64,000 bases of DNA, taken from Lachnospiraceae bacterium KH1T2 (GTDB lineage: Bacteria > Bacillota > Clostridia > Lachnospirales > Lachnospiraceae). Each line of letters begins with the position of its first letter. The stretch's first letter is position 1. Below the pieces are notes generated by a model that did no database searches, was not told where the DNA came from, and saw nothing but the letters and a program-made list of their open reading frames with translations. The position numbers and the translations under genes are program-made. The DNA lies in NCBI GenBank assembly GCA_900114405.1, contig FOSY01000003.1, forward strand, positions 1-64,000, given 5' to 3'. This document shows, in pieces, positions 34,473 to 44,325 of this stretch.

Positions 34473-35257
34473 TACAGGGTTTGGCTGTTGTAAAGAAGAG
34501 TGAGAGGTTAGCAGACGGTATATATAGCATTTGGCTTGACACTGAGATAGCGAAAACTGCGATGCCGGGACAGTTTGTCATGGTTAATACACATTCGGAC
34601 GCACACTTGCTTGGACGACCGATAAGTATTTCAGACATAAGGAAAGAGGCAGGGCAGATAAGGCTTGTATTCCGGGTAGTGGGCTATGGCTCAAGAGAAC
34701 TTTCAGAAGCAAAGGTTGGCGACAGCTTTGAGCTTATGGGACCGATGGGAAATGGTTTCCCTGTTGACAAGCTCTCGCCTGAAACAAAAGTGCTCCTTAT
34801 GGGAGGCGGAATTGGTGCACCGCCGCTTCTCGGACTTGCGAATAAACTTAAAAAGTATGGCGTTGAGCAGGTTTCGGCAGTCCTTGGCTACAGAGGAGAG
34901 ACCGGAGGACTTTTCCTTGCGGAAGACTTTAAGAAATTTGCAAATGTATATATAGCAACGGATGACGGAAGCAGCGGAACTCACGGCACTGTTGTGGACG
35001 CAGTAAGAGAAAATGACATTCAGGCAGATATCATCTTTGCATGCGGCCCGATGCCTATGCTTTCAGCAATCAAGAAGCTTGCGGCAGAAAAGGGTATCAG
35101 CGCGTATATCTCACTCGAAGAGAGGATGGCGTGCGGAGTAGGCGCTTGTCTTGGATGCGTTGTGAAGACGAAAAAAGTTGATGGACATTCACATGTAAAT
35201 AATTCTAGAATTTGTACAGAAGGCCCGGTATTTGAGGCAGAAGAGGTAGAGATCTGA
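34469..35257 (+). CDS. pyrK: Dihydroorotate dehydrogenase B, electron transfer subunit
   Basis: 262 residues. The FAD-binding N-terminal domain has PGQFVMVN and LLGRPISISD, and the NAD-binding domain has GGGIGAPPLL and FACGPMPML. The C-terminal iron-sulfur cluster has the cysteine spacing in CGVGACLGC plus RICTEGP. It passes electrons from PyrD to NAD. The ATGA overlap with murF and the 1-base overlap with pyrD show tight coupling. Confidence 0.94.
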   Translation: MIQGLAVVKKSERLADGIYSIWLDTEIAKTAMPGQFVMVNTHSDAHLLGRPISISDIRKEAGQIRLVFRVVGYGSRELSEAKVGDSFELMGPMGNGFPVDKLSPETKVLLMGGGIGAPPLLGLANKLKKYGVEQVSAVLGYRGETGGLFLAEDFKKFANVYIATDDGSSGTHGTVVDAVRENDIQADIIFACGPMPMLSAIKKLAAEKGISAYISLEERMACGVGACLGCVVKTKKVDGHSHVNNSRICTEGPVFEAEEVEI

Positions 35258-36162
35258 TGAATACACAAGTTGAAATCTGTGGAGTTAAGTTTAAGAATCC
35301 TGTAATGGATGCTTCAGGAACCTTTGGCAGCGGCATAGAGTATTCTGAGATGGTAGATCTCAACAGGCTTGGTGCAATTGTCACAAAGGGCGTTGCAAAC
35401 GTTCCGTGGGAGGGAAATCCGACACCACGTGTGACAGAAACACCGTCAGGTATGATGAATGCTATAGGGCTTCAAAATCCGGGAATCGATGTGTTTGTAG
35501 AGCGAGATCTTAAGTTCCTTGAAAATTATGACACAAATGTTATCGTAAATGTCTGCGGAAGATCGATAGAGGACTATGTAGAAGTTGTAGAGCGCCTTGG
35601 GGATGAAAAGAAGGTTTCAATGCTTGAGATCAACGTTTCCTGTCCGAATGTCAAGCATGGAGGGATAGCGTTTGGAACTGATCCGCATGCGCTCGAAGAG
35701 ATCACAAAGGCAGTTAAGGCAAAGGCAAAGCAGCCTGTGATAATGAAGCTTTCACCGAATGTGACCAGTATCCCGGATATGGCAAAGGCGGCTGAGGCGG
35801 CAGGTGCAGATGCGATTTCGCTCATAAACACGCTTACAGCTATGAAGATAGACATCTACAGAAAGAAATTTGTACTGGCGAATAAGACAGGCGGACTTTC
35901 AGGTCCGGCTATCAGACCTGTAGCAGTGAGGATGGTATATGAAGCATCACACGCCGTTAAGATACCGGTGATAGGTATGGGCGGAATCGCTACAGCTGAG
36001 GATGCGATAGAATTTCTCATGGCAGGCGCTACTGCAGTTGCCGTGGGTATGTACAATTTCCACAGAAGCTCTGCGATGATCGACTGCATTGAGGGTATAG
36101 AGAAATTTATGAAGCAGACAGGTATACAAGATATAAAAGAAATAATCGGCTGCGTAGTATAA
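35257..36162 (+). CDS. pyrD: Dihydroorotate dehydrogenase, class 1B catalytic subunit
   Basis: 301 residues. FMN-binding barrel: MDASGTFGSG and VTKGVA near the N-terminus, the catalytic loop NVSCPNVKHGG with its cysteine base (class 1B), then MKLSPNVT and the phosphate site GMGGIATAED and AVGMYNF at the end. It oxidises dihydroorotate to orotate with NAD through PyrK. Its presence with PyrK proves the NAD-dependent class. Confidence 0.95.
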   Translation: MNTQVEICGVKFKNPVMDASGTFGSGIEYSEMVDLNRLGAIVTKGVANVPWEGNPTPRVTETPSGMMNAIGLQNPGIDVFVERDLKFLENYDTNVIVNVCGRSIEDYVEVVERLGDEKKVSMLEINVSCPNVKHGGIAFGTDPHALEEITKAVKAKAKQPVIMKLSPNVTSIPDMAKAAEAAGADAISLINTLTAMKIDIYRKKFVLANKTGGLSGPAIRPVAVRMVYEASHAVKIPVIGMGGIATAEDAIEFLMAGATAVAVGMYNFHRSSAMIDCIEGIEKFMKQTGIQDIKEIIGCVV

Positions 36163-36308
36163 ATATTACAAAAAAATAGCCGAAATACTATCCGGAACGT
36201 GATTTTGAACAATATTTTTTTACAGATAGTATATAATGGAGATATAAAAACGAATAAATTATAAAGGGTGAAATTTTAGTAATAATACTTATTTGGAGGG
36301 AAGGTAGC

Positions 36309-36932
36309 ATGAGAATTCTGGACTACATGAAAAAAGAGGATCTGCAGAAGGTTGTTGAGGGTGTAAATAAAGCTGCAGGAATTGCTATAACTATTGAAGA
36401 TGCCTCTGGAAAACCGGTTGGAAAGACAGCAGGTCATCCGGATGAAAACGCCCAGAAGGCAACTGAAAATATTATGTTTGGAAATGAAAGAGTTGGTAGG
36501 GTTATCATCAGTACTCAGAATGGTGTACCTAAAACTGACGATGAACTCTCAGCTGCCGCATTTATTGTTGCTGATGGTATAAAGAGTGTTGCACTTGCAA
36601 ATAGATTTGAAAAGATGAAGGAAGCCTTTGATGGTGTTATCAAGCCTGAGCTTGAAAAAGCAAACCAGAGTGTTATAGATATCACCGGAAGGGCAAAGAA
36701 ACTTGAAGATATCGCATCAAAGCAGAATATCCTTACTCTGAATGCTTCTATCGAAGCAGCCAGAGCAGGTACGGCAGGTGCCGGTTTCGCTGTAGTTGCG
36801 CATCAGATGGGAGATATGTCAAAGAGCTCCGGCGCGATCTATGGTGACATTGAAAAAGATGCCCATAACCTTAAAGAGATCATGGGCAAGATCGGTGATG
36901 CGGTCAGAGAAGACGAAGAATACGATCAATAA
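36309..36932 (+). CDS. Short cytosolic chemoreceptor-like protein with PocR-like sensor domain
   Basis: 207 residues, no membrane segment. The N-terminal half (about 5-105) resembles the PocR sensory domain (VVEGVNKAAGIAITIEDASG, then a strand/helix with VIISTQNG). The C-terminal half has the conserved hairpin tip of chemoreceptors, NILTLNASIEAARAG and AGFAVVAHQMGDMS, but the helices flanking it are much shorter than in normal receptors and methylation regions are barely present. It could dock to CheA/CheW in the cytosol or be a relic. GGAGGGAAGG precedes the start. Its 3' end overlaps the convergent dCMP deaminase gene by 7 bases. I see no other chemotaxis gene here. Confidence 0.8.
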   Translation: MRILDYMKKEDLQKVVEGVNKAAGIAITIEDASGKPVGKTAGHPDENAQKATENIMFGNERVGRVIISTQNGVPKTDDELSAAAFIVADGIKSVALANRFEKMKEAFDGVIKPELEKANQSVIDITGRAKKLEDIASKQNILTLNASIEAARAGTAGAGFAVVAHQMGDMSKSSGAIYGDIEKDAHNLKEIMGKIGDAVREDEEYDQ

Positions 36933-37465
36933 TCCTTGGGCTTTTCCAAGAAGTCAAGCACGCGCTGCATTTCCAGTGCGTGCTTTTCTTCTTGCTCTTT
37001 ACGCTCTGCTTCCAATGCATCTTCATACTTGAGGTACTCTACACCTGACTCCTGAAGGAGTTCGAGGCCGAGACCGGTAGGATATTCACCCTTAAAGATA
37101 ACTTTTTTGATTCCTGCCTGAATGATGTGTATACAACAGAATACACATGGCTGCGTTGTTACATATAAAGTTGCACCAAGACAGCTTGTTCCACGGCGGG
37201 CGCACTGATCGATCGCGTTTGCTTCAGCGTGACCGGCGCGGCAGAGCTCAAGCCCCTGACCTGAAGGTATACCGCGGTGGCGGCGTTCGCAATAGCCGAT
37301 ATCTGTGCAGTGGATAGCGCCTACAGGCGCACCGTTATAGCCGGTTGCTATGATCTGCTTATCTTTGATGATCACAGCTCCTACCTGACGTGAAAGGCAT
37401 GTGCTTCTGATCTTGCTGTCTTCGGCAATGTCCATTGCCCATTCTGTAAAAAGCTTTCGTTCCAT
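36926..37465 (-). CDS. dCMP deaminase (ComEB-like)
   Basis: 179 residues. The zinc site is HAEANAID and PCVFCCIHI (H-A-E and P-C-x-x-C). The region SRQVGAVIIKDKQIIATGYNGAP is typical for deoxycytidylate deaminases (shown as two motifs, SRQVGAVI and ATGYNGAP). It makes dUMP from dCMP for thymidylate synthesis. The C-terminal tail is charged (Glu/Lys). Start preceded by GGAG. Its own promoter has a perfect TTGACA. It converges on the chemoreceptor gene. Confidence 0.9.
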   Translation of the reverse strand: MERKLFTEWAMDIAEDSKIRSTCLSRQVGAVIIKDKQIIATGYNGAPVGAIHCTDIGYCERRHRGIPSGQGLELCRAGHAEANAIDQCARRGTSCLGATLYVTTQPCVFCCIHIIQAGIKKVIFKGEYPTGLGLELLQESGVEYLKYEDALEAERKEQEEKHALEMQRVLDFLEKPKDY

Positions 37466-37491
37466 AATTTTTCTCCATTCTTGTGTTATAG

Positions 37492-37520
37492 ATTTTATGA
37501 TGGTTGAGAAGGTGTGTCAA
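37492..37520 (-). promoter_or_regulatory. Promoter of dCMP deaminase
   Basis: On the minus strand TTGACA (37520-37515), 17-base spacer, TAAAAT (37497-37492), about 27 bases before the ATG. Confidence 0.8.
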
Positions 37521-37570
37521 CAAGTTCTCGCACCTTGATATAATTCACTTATGCGGTTAAAATAGATACT

Positions 37571-38338
37571 ATGATTCGAGCGATAATAAATGGGGACGAT
37601 TTTGGAATCAGTCCCGATGTAAATAAGGCAATATGCGAATGCTTTGAAAAGCGCATACTTACAGGAACAACGTTAATGGTAAATATGCCATATGCTGATG
37701 AGGCAGTTAAGCTGGCACGTGAGTACGGATTTGAGGAGGCTGTAGGGCTTCACCTGAATCTCACAAGTGGAATGCCGCTTACTGAGCCTATCAGGAAATG
37801 TCCGAGATTCTGCAGGAAAGATGGAAGATTTAATGCCCATTTCCAACAGAATACTTTGACGCGCCTTCACATTTCTGCGAAAGAAAGTGCGTGCGTGGCT
37901 ATTGAGATCGAAGCTCAGATGAGGAAATATTTTGAGTATGGTCTGCCTGAGCGTCATTTGGATTCACATCATCATGTGCATACAGACAGGTCTGTAATGA
38001 AAGTCCTGATGCCGCTTATCCGCAAGTATGATTTTCGATCAGTAAGGCTGACAAGGAATCTCTTTAAGAGAATGGACCCTGCAAAGAAAATTTATAAAAA
38101 TTCCTATAATCGTAGGCTTAAGGCTGCGGTTCCGGTAGTAACAGAGTACTTTGGTTCATATAGGGACCTGCTCTTGTGCGGAGAGGGACTTCCGGAAAAT
38201 GCGCTTGTCGAGGTCATGGTTCATCCGATGCATGATGAAGAAGGAAGGCTTGTTGATTCAAAGACGATCCCAATGGAGGATGTAGATCGTCTGCTGGATA
38301 AGCTTAAAGCCGAAAGACAGGCATATTATCTCACGTAA
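37571..38338 (+). CDS. ChbG/YdjC-like carbohydrate deacetylase
   Basis: 255 residues. The YdjC-fold motifs are present: INGDDFGIS (metal aspartates), GLHLNLTSG and DSHHHVHTDRSVM with the metal histidines. The family deacetylates chitooligosaccharides or related N-acetylated sugars and is divalent-metal dependent. It may act on wall-derived sugars here; no chitobiose operon is next to it. It heads the unit with gdpP 20 bases downstream. A TATAAT with extended TGA at 37536-37541 could be its -10. Confidence 0.85.
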   Translation: MIRAIINGDDFGISPDVNKAICECFEKRILTGTTLMVNMPYADEAVKLAREYGFEEAVGLHLNLTSGMPLTEPIRKCPRFCRKDGRFNAHFQQNTLTRLHISAKESACVAIEIEAQMRKYFEYGLPERHLDSHHHVHTDRSVMKVLMPLIRKYDFRSVRLTRNLFKRMDPAKKIYKNSYNRRLKAAVPVVTEYFGSYRDLLLCGEGLPENALVEVMVHPMHDEEGRLVDSKTIPMEDVDRLLDKLKAERQAYYLT

Positions 38339-38358
38339 ACGGAGAAGAGGGAAAGGGA

Positions 38359-40395
38359 ATGAAGAAAAAAATAAAGCTTAGAGGCGCACTTAAGCTATAT
38401 GGAGAGTGGCCGATACTGCTTTCGATATTGCTGGCGGCGGAATTTATCGTTTCTGCGTGTATTGAGCGAAAAACGATGTCGTTCATGGCAATAAGCTGGT
38501 TTATTTATATAATCGCTGCCTTCGCCATATATTTTTACAGTCGTCAGAATTTAAGAAAAGATGTTGTTAACTTTGCAACGCATTACGGACAGGTTCAGAA
38601 AGGACTTCTTAAGGGACTTGCTGTTCCGTATGCTCTGCTCGATGAAAATGGTCGTTTCATATGGAGTAATGCAGGTTTTGCGGCGATCATCCATAAGGAT
38701 CGCTTTTATTCGAAATCTGTCGCTGCGTTTTTCCCGGAAATAACAAAGGATATATTTCCTGAGGAGGGGAAAGTAGAGACAGTAAAGCTTAGCTATGAAA
38801 ATCGTGATTATCGTGTAGACTTAAGAAGAATCTCTATCTCTGAGAAATCAGATGATGAACATGCCGGCTTCGAAGGCTCGATAATAGCGCTTTTCTTCTT
38901 TGATGAAACAGATATAAATATGTATATCAAGCTCAAAGAAGAAGAGGAACTTGTTGCAGGACTTATCTATCTCGACAATTACGATGAGGCGATGGAAAGA
39001 GTTGAGGACGTTAAGCGTTCTCTCATAACTGCGCTGATCGACAGAAAGATAAATAAATATTTCCAAAGGTATGATGCAATTGTTAAGAAGCTTGAAAATG
39101 ACAAGTATTTCGTGGCAATGAAGAAGGTTTCGTTCCTTGAGATGCAGGAAAGTCGTTTTGATATTTTAGAGGATGTTAAGACTGTAAGCATCGGAAATCA
39201 GATGGCGGTCACTCTTTCGATAGGCTTCGGTCTGGGGGCGGATTCTTTCATACAGGATAATGCTTATGCGAGAAATGCCATAGACCTTGCACTTGGACGA
39301 GGAGGAGATCAGGCGGTTGTCAAGAGTCCGGATAAGATCAGCTATTATGGCGGAAAGAGCCAGACGGTTGAGAAAAATACACGAGTTAAGGCACGAGTTA
39401 AAGCGCATGCTCTGAAAGAGATCATTGAGTCCAAGGAGCGTGTACTTGTAATGGGGCATAAGATAACTGATGTCGATGCCTTCGGCTCGGCGGTAGGCGT
39501 GTGCAGGGCAGTTGCCAAGTGCGGAAAGAAAGCGCATATCGTCCTAAATGATATAACTGCATCGATACGTCCTTTCAGTGATGGTATAATAAGCGACAAG
39601 AGTTATCCGACGGATATTTTCGTAAACAGCAGCGAAGCGGTGGCACTCTGCGACCCTGACTCCACGGCGGTTGTCGTGGTGGACACCAATAAGCCGAAGC
39701 TTACGGAATGTCCGGAGCTTTTGGGGATTGCAAAGACTATAGTTGTACTTGATCACCACAGAGTAAGCTCTGAGCGCATTGAAAATGCGACACTCTCTTA
39801 TATAGAGCCTTACGCATCCAGTGCATGTGAGATGGTTTCTGAGATACTGCAGTATATTTCAGATGATATCAGGGTTATGCCGATAGAGGCTGACTGCATG
39901 TATGCGGGTATCATAATCGACACAAACAACTTTATGACTAAAACAGGTGTAAGAACCTTTGAGGCAGCGGCTTATCTCAGAAGAAACGGAGCTGATATCA
40001 CGAGGGTCAGAAAGCTCTTTAGAGATGATATCTCAGAGTATAAGGCGAGGGCTGAGGCGGTCAGCAATGCAGAGCTTTACAAGGGCTGCTATGCTATTTC
40101 AACCTGTTCTGCAAATGTGGCGTCTCCGACTGTTACAGGAGCGCAGGCTGCGAATGAGCTTTTGAATATAAATCTTGTCAGAGCTTCATTTATACTTACT
40201 GATTATCAGAATAGAATTTATATAAGCGCACGTTCTATTGATGAAGTGAATGTTCAGATCATCATGGAGCGTTTCGGTGGCGGTGGTCACATGAATATTG
40301 CCGGTGCTCAGCTCGACAATACAACGATAGAGGAAGCTAGAGAATTATTAAAGAATACATTGGATCAAATGGAAGAGGAAGGAGCACTTAAGTAA
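38359..40395 (+). CDS. gdpP: Cyclic-di-AMP phosphodiesterase GdpP
   Basis: 678 residues. There are two N-terminal membrane helices (about 17-55), a PAS-like domain (about 90-165), a degenerate GGDEF domain (about 190-320, where the GGDEF loop is replaced by [10 protein letters not shown]), and C-terminal DHH and DHHA1 domains. Motifs are [12 protein letters not shown] (metal aspartates), [15 protein letters not shown] and the final [10 protein letters not shown]. It hydrolyses c-di-AMP to pApA and so tunes osmotic and wall homeostasis. It overlaps rplI by 1 base (TAATG), a common order in Firmicutes. Confidence 0.94.
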   Translation: MKKKIKLRGALKLYGEWPILLSILLAAEFIVSACIERKTMSFMAISWFIYIIAAFAIYFYSRQNLRKDVVNFATHYGQVQKGLLKGLAVPYALLDENGRFIWSNAGFAAIIHKDRFYSKSVAAFFPEITKDIFPEEGKVETVKLSYENRDYRVDLRRISISEKSDDEHAGFEGSIIALFFFDETDINMYIKLKEEEELVAGLIYLDNYDEAMERVEDVKRSLITALIDRKINKYFQRYDAIVKKLENDKYFVAMKKVSFLEMQESRFDILEDVKTVSIGNQMAVTLSIGFGLGADSFIQDNAYARNAIDLALGRGGDQAVVKSPDKISYYGGKSQTVEKNTRVKARVKAHALKEIIESKERVLVMGHKITDVDAFGSAVGVCRAVAKCGKKAHIVLNDITASIRPFSDGIISDKSYPTDIFVNSSEAVALCDPDSTAVVVVDTNKPKLTECPELLGIAKTIVVLDHHRVSSERIENATLSYIEPYASSACEMVSEILQYISDDIRVMPIEADCMYAGIIIDTNNFMTKTGVRTFEAAAYLRRNGADITRVRKLFRDDISEYKARAEAVSNAELYKGCYAISTCSANVASPTVTGAQAANELLNINLVRASFILTDYQNRIYISARSIDEVNVQIIMERFGGGGHMNIAGAQLDNTTIEEARELLKNTLDQMEEEGALK

Positions 40396-40841
40396 TGAAA
40401 GTTATTTTACTTCAGGATGTAAAGTCTCAGGGAAAGAAGGGACAGATCATTGAGGTTAGCGAAGGATATGCAAGAAATGTCCTTATAAAGAAAGGCCAGG
40501 CAGTAGAAGCTACAGCTCAGCACTTAAATGATGCAAAGCTTAAGAAAGCCAATGATGCCAAGGTTGCCGCAGAGGAACTTGCAGCTGCTAAGAAATTTGC
40601 AGAAGAATTAAAAGAGTTAAAGGTAAATGTAAAGATCAAGTCAGGCGAAAATGGCAGAACATTTGGTTCTGTTTCATCAAAGGAAATTGTTGAGGCAGCA
40701 AAGAAACAGCATAATATTGAACTTGATAAGAAGAAGCTTGTGATGGCTGAGCCGGTGAGAAGCCTTGGTATGTACAAGATCCCGGTTAAGCTTCATCCGG
40801 AGGTTACCGGCGAGCTTACAGTTCATGTAGAAGCAGAGTAA
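40395..40841 (+). CDS. rplI: 50S ribosomal protein L9
   Basis: 148 residues. The N-terminal domain [19 protein letters not shown] is followed by the GYARNVLI helix start, the long connecting helix (about 40-75), and the C-terminal domain with [15 protein letters not shown]. It is a structural component of the large subunit, and the gene is coupled to gdpP and dnaB (8-base gap), the usual Gram-positive order. Confidence 0.96.
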   Translation: MKVILLQDVKSQGKKGQIIEVSEGYARNVLIKKGQAVEATAQHLNDAKLKKANDAKVAAEELAAAKKFAEELKELKVNVKIKSGENGRTFGSVSSKEIVEAAKKQHNIELDKKKLVMAEPVRSLGMYKIPVKLHPEVTGELTVHVEAE

Positions 40842-40849
40842 GGGTTACT

Positions 40850-42199
40850 ATGGATAGCGAGAATTTAATCAAGAGAGTACCTCCACATTCCGCCGAGGCT
40901 GAGCAATCAGTCATCGGCGCTATGTTTATGGGAAAGGATGCGATAATCACAGCATCCGAAATGCTTACAAGGGATGATTTCTATACAAGGCAGTATGGAA
41001 TACTATTTGAAGCGATAACGGGGCTTTTTAACGAAGGTAAGCCGGTGGATTCGGTTACGATACTTGAGCGTCTTGAGCAGATGCAGGCACCGCCTGAGAT
41101 CAGAAATATGACATTTCTGGCTGAACTCGTAAATGGAGTGCCTACAAGTGCAAATATACGCTCATATGCAAGGATAGTGCATGACAATGCGGTAAAGAGA
41201 AGGCTTATAAAAGTCAATGAAGAGATAGCAAATGCGTGCTATGAAGGTAAATTGACTACTGAGGACCTTCTCGCAGACACCGAGAAAAAGATTTTTGAGA
41301 TAGTGCAGAATCAGGGTTCGAGTGAGCTTGTGCCGATAAATAAGATCGTTATGAACGTTCTTAAGTCGATACAGGAAGCGGCGAAAAATACAAGCTCTGT
41401 TACCGGAGTGGCTACAGGCTTCAGAGAGCTTGACTTCAAGACAGCCGGCTTTCAGAAATCTGATCTTATCCTTATCGCAGCTCGTCCTTCAATGGGTAAG
41501 ACGGCTTTCGCCCTTAATATCGGTGAATATGCATGTTTTAGAAATAATCAGAAAGTAATGATCTTCTCTTTGGAAATGTCAAAGGAGCAGCTGGTACATC
41601 GTCTGATCGCCAGTGAATCCTATGTAGACTCTCAGAAGCTGAGGATCGGTGATCTGCATGATTCGGACTGGGACAAGGTAGTTGAGGGCGCCGGTATAAT
41701 CGGTATTTCAAACCTTGTGATCGACGACACACCAGCGATCTCTATCTCTGAGATGAGGTCAAAATGCCGTAAAGTAAAGCTTGAAAAAGGCTTGGATATG
41801 ATAATAATCGACTACCTGCAGCTTATGACCGGCAGCGGTTCAAGTAAAGAGTCGAGCCGTCAGCAGGAAATTTCAGATATTTCTCGTTCGCTTAAGGCTC
41901 TGGCGCGTGAGATGCAGGTTCCGGTAATAGCGCTTTCACAGCTTTCACGAGCTGTTGAGCAGAGACCTGACCACAGACCGATGCTTTCGGATCTTCGAGA
42001 ATCAGGAGCTATCGAGCAGGATGCCGATGTAGTTATGTTCATTTACCGTGATGACTACTATCATCCTGATACAGAGAAGAAAAATATTGCAGAAATAATC
42101 ATGGCTAAGCAGCGAAACGGTTCCATCGGTACTGTCGAGCTTGCATGGCTGCCTAACTACACAAAATTTGCTAATCCGGAAAGAGAGAATAACAATTGA
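40850..42199 (+). CDS. dnaB: Replicative DNA helicase
   Basis: 449 residues. The N-terminal helical domain has PPHSAEAEQSVIGAMF and the RecA-like C-terminal domain has Walker A RPSMGKTAFALN (about residues 205-216), Walker B MIIIDYLQLM, and the QEISDISRSLK, LSQLSRAVEQR and DLRESGAIEQDAD motifs. It unwinds DNA at the replication fork. The start ATG follows GGGTT rather than a strong site, but the family N-terminus fits. Its stop overlaps the next start (TTGA). Confidence 0.96.
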   Translation: MDSENLIKRVPPHSAEAEQSVIGAMFMGKDAIITASEMLTRDDFYTRQYGILFEAITGLFNEGKPVDSVTILERLEQMQAPPEIRNMTFLAELVNGVPTSANIRSYARIVHDNAVKRRLIKVNEEIANACYEGKLTTEDLLADTEKKIFEIVQNQGSSELVPINKIVMNVLKSIQEAAKNTSSVTGVATGFRELDFKTAGFQKSDLILIAARPSMGKTAFALNIGEYACFRNNQKVMIFSLEMSKEQLVHRLIASESYVDSQKLRIGDLHDSDWDKVVEGAGIIGISNLVIDDTPAISISEMRSKCRKVKLEKGLDMIIIDYLQLMTGSGSSKESSRQQEISDISRSLKALAREMQVPVIALSQLSRAVEQRPDHRPMLSDLRESGAIEQDADVVMFIYRDDYYHPDTEKKNIAEIIMAKQRNGSIGTVELAWLPNYTKFANPERENNN

Positions 42200-42819
42200 A
42201 TCGCATTTTTAATTATGATGGACCGCTTTTTGGTTTCCTCGATAAAGTTGCAAATCTGTTTATATTAAATATTTTGTTTATGGTATGCTGCATTCCGCTC
42301 TTTACCATCGGTGCTTCGGTCACTGCTCTCAACTACATGATGCTGAAGATAGTAAGAGGTGAAGAGGGGTACATCGTAAAAGACTTCTTTAAGGCATTTA
42401 AGGAGAATTTTAAGCAGGCAACAGCTATATGGCTTATACTGGCGCTTTTTGGAGTTATCTTCGGAGTTGATTTTTATGTGCTCAACCATATGAAGCTTGC
42501 GATGTCTCCGGTCATCAGGACAGTCATATATGCATTGCTGGTGGTGTGGACATTTGAGTTTGTATATGTATTTGCAGTGCTTTCAAGATTTGTGAATACT
42601 GTTAAGCAGACGATGAAGAATGCACTGCTGATGAGCATCCGCCATTTACCGTGGACTGCTTTACTCATCGTAGTACCGGCAGCTATTGCGGCTATCACGT
42701 ATGTTTTTATGTATAGGATTCTTCCGGTCATTTTCATAGCCGGTTTCTCAGGAACGGCTTATATACAGGCTTTTATATACAGCAGGATCTTTAAGATCTA
42801 CGAGACTGAACAGGCATAA
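42196..42819 (+). CDS. DUF624 (YesL-like) membrane protein
   Basis: 207 residues from a TTG start overlapping the dnaB stop by 4 bases. No ATG is available closer, and the sequence NRIFNYDGPLFGFLDKV matches the start of YesL proteins. It has five membrane helices, with GASVTALNYMMLK after the first. YesL family members usually sit with sugar transporters and two-component systems for pectin use, and the role is unknown. Here it rides behind dnaB, an unusual place. It is followed by a terminator. Confidence 0.8.
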   Translation: MNRIFNYDGPLFGFLDKVANLFILNILFMVCCIPLFTIGASVTALNYMMLKIVRGEEGYIVKDFFKAFKENFKQATAIWLILALFGVIFGVDFYVLNHMKLAMSPVIRTVIYALLVVWTFEFVYVFAVLSRFVNTVKQTMKNALLMSIRHLPWTALLIVVPAAIAAITYVFMYRILPVIFIAGFSGTAYIQAFIYSRIFKIYETEQA

Positions 42820-42820
42820 A

Positions 42821-42856
42821 AGGACAGGGCACTTGCAAGACGAGTGCCCTGTTCTT
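42821..42856 (+). terminator. Terminator after the DUF624 gene
   Basis: The stem AGGACAGGGCACT/AGTGCCCTGTTCT with a short T-run ends the ydjC-gdpP-rplI-dnaB unit. Confidence 0.75.
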
Positions 42857-42937
42857 TGTGTACATAGAAATAGTTAACTTGTATAGTATTTTTAAAAAAG
42901 TTTGTTCAAGACTGTCATGTTCAGAAATAAATACCTT

Positions 42938-42946
42938 TGCTATAAT
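42938..42946 (+). promoter_or_regulatory. Extended -10 promoter of msmX
   Basis: TGC followed by consensus TATAAT (42941-42946), 45 bases before the start codon. No clear -35 box is present at 17 bases. Confidence 0.55.
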
Positions 42947-42991
42947 CTAATCGTTGAACAAACAAGGTAGTTACACTTTTAGGAGGGTATT

Positions 42992-44119
42992 ATGGCAAGC
43001 TTATCATTATCACATATTTATAAAAGATATCCTAATGGTTTTGAAGCTGTTAAGGATTTCAATCTTGAAATTGCAGATAAAGAATTCATCATTTTCGTAG
43101 GACCTTCAGGTTGCGGTAAGTCAACAACACTTCGTATGATCGCCGGTCTTGAAGAGATTTCTGACGGTGAACTTAAAATCGACGGAAAGCTCGTTAACGA
43201 TGTAGAGCCTAAGGACAGAGATATCGCAATGGTATTCCAGAACTACGCTCTTTATCCGCACATGACAGTATATGACAACATGGCATTCGGACTTAAGCTT
43301 CGTAAGGTTCCGAAGGATCAGATTGACAAGCAGGTTCGTGAAGCTGCTAAGATCCTTGACCTTGACAAACTTCTTGATCGTAAGCCTAAGGCTCTTTCAG
43401 GTGGTCAGAGACAGCGTGTAGCTATGGGACGTGCTATCGTTCGTAATCCTAAGGTATTCCTTATGGATGAGCCTCTTTCAAACCTTGATGCAAAGCTTCG
43501 TGTACAGATGAGAATTGAGATCGCTAAGCTTCATCAGAGACTTGGAACCACCATCATCTATGTAACACACGATCAGACAGAGGCTATGACACTCGGTACA
43601 AGAATCGTTGTTATGAAGGACGGTGTTGTACAGCAGGTTGATACACCTCAGAACCTTTATGAGAAGCCGGCTAACCTCTTCGTTGCAGGATTCATGGGAT
43701 CACCTCAGATGAACTTCCTTGATGCTGTAGTAAGAGTAGATGGCGATAAGGCAACTCTTGAAGTTGAGAACAACGGTAAGAAGCACAACATTCCTCTTCC
43801 TCCTGCAAAGGCTAAGAAGGTTATCGATGGCGGCTATAAGGATAAGACAGTTACATTCGGTATCCGTCCTGAGGATGTTTACGATTCAGAGATGGCTGTA
43901 TCTACACTTCCTGCAGAAGCAAGCTTCGATGCATCTATCCGTGTATATGAGCTTCTCGGTGCTGAAGTATTCCTTTACTTCGATTTCGGCGGCGCAAACA
44001 TGACAGCTCGTGTTGATCCTCGTACAACAGCAAGACCTGGTGACACATGCAAGTTTGTTATCGATACAGAGAAGATTCACGTATTTGATAAGGAAACAGA
44101 GAAGGTTATCACAAATTAA
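42992..44119 (+). CDS. msmX: Shared ATPase of carbohydrate ABC importers (MsmX/UgpC type)
   Basis: 375 residues. The nucleotide-binding domain has Walker A GPSGCGKSTT, signature LSGGQRQRVAMGRAI, Walker B VFLMDEPLSNLDAKLR and the H-loop YVTHDQTEAM. The C-terminal MalK-type regulatory OB domain (about 235-370) includes GFMGSPQMNF and GIRPEDV. MsmX-type ATPases serve several sugar importers that lack their own ATPase, and this gene is solitary. It is transcribed alone and followed by three tandem terminators. GGAGGG precedes the start. Confidence 0.93.
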   Translation: MASLSLSHIYKRYPNGFEAVKDFNLEIADKEFIIFVGPSGCGKSTTLRMIAGLEEISDGELKIDGKLVNDVEPKDRDIAMVFQNYALYPHMTVYDNMAFGLKLRKVPKDQIDKQVREAAKILDLDKLLDRKPKALSGGQRQRVAMGRAIVRNPKVFLMDEPLSNLDAKLRVQMRIEIAKLHQRLGTTIIYVTHDQTEAMTLGTRIVVMKDGVVQQVDTPQNLYEKPANLFVAGFMGSPQMNFLDAVVRVDGDKATLEVENNGKKHNIPLPPAKAKKVIDGGYKDKTVTFGIRPEDVYDSEMAVSTLPAEASFDASIRVYELLGAEVFLYFDFGGANMTARVDPRTTARPGDTCKFVIDTEKIHVFDKETEKVITN

Positions 44120-44133
44120 TATAAAAATCATTG

Positions 44134-44158
44134 GGAGTGGTCGTTTGACCACTCCTTT
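44134..44158 (+). terminator. First terminator after msmX
   Basis: A 9-bp perfect stem GGAGTGGTC/GACCACTCC with loop GTTT and a short T-run. Confidence 0.75.
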
Positions 44159-44171
44159 AAAAATCTTATTT

Positions 44172-44206
44172 CGGGCAGAGAATTACGGTACTCTGTCCGA
44201 TTTTTT
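44172..44206 (+). terminator. Second terminator after msmX
   Basis: CGGGCAGAG/CTCTGTCCG stem with one G-U pair and a run of T's (44201-44206). Confidence 0.75.
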
Positions 44207-44295
44207 GCATTCAAGTAAATCATACTTTTATGGAAAATGGTAGTTTGATACTGGGCATTTGGTGAATATCAATCATAAAATTTATAAAATTTTAA

Positions 44296-44325
44296 GGGAC
44301 GGTCGTTTGACCGCTCCTTTTTTTT
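44296..44325 (+). terminator. Third terminator, related to the first
   Basis: GGGACGGTC, loop GTTT, GACCGCTCC, then eight T's. The GGTCGTTTGACC core is identical to the first terminator, so it looks like a copy. Confidence 0.75.

Noticed and set aside
44010..44243. Plus-strand frame across the msmX terminators
   Set aside because: It runs through two terminator hairpins and out of frame through msmX.
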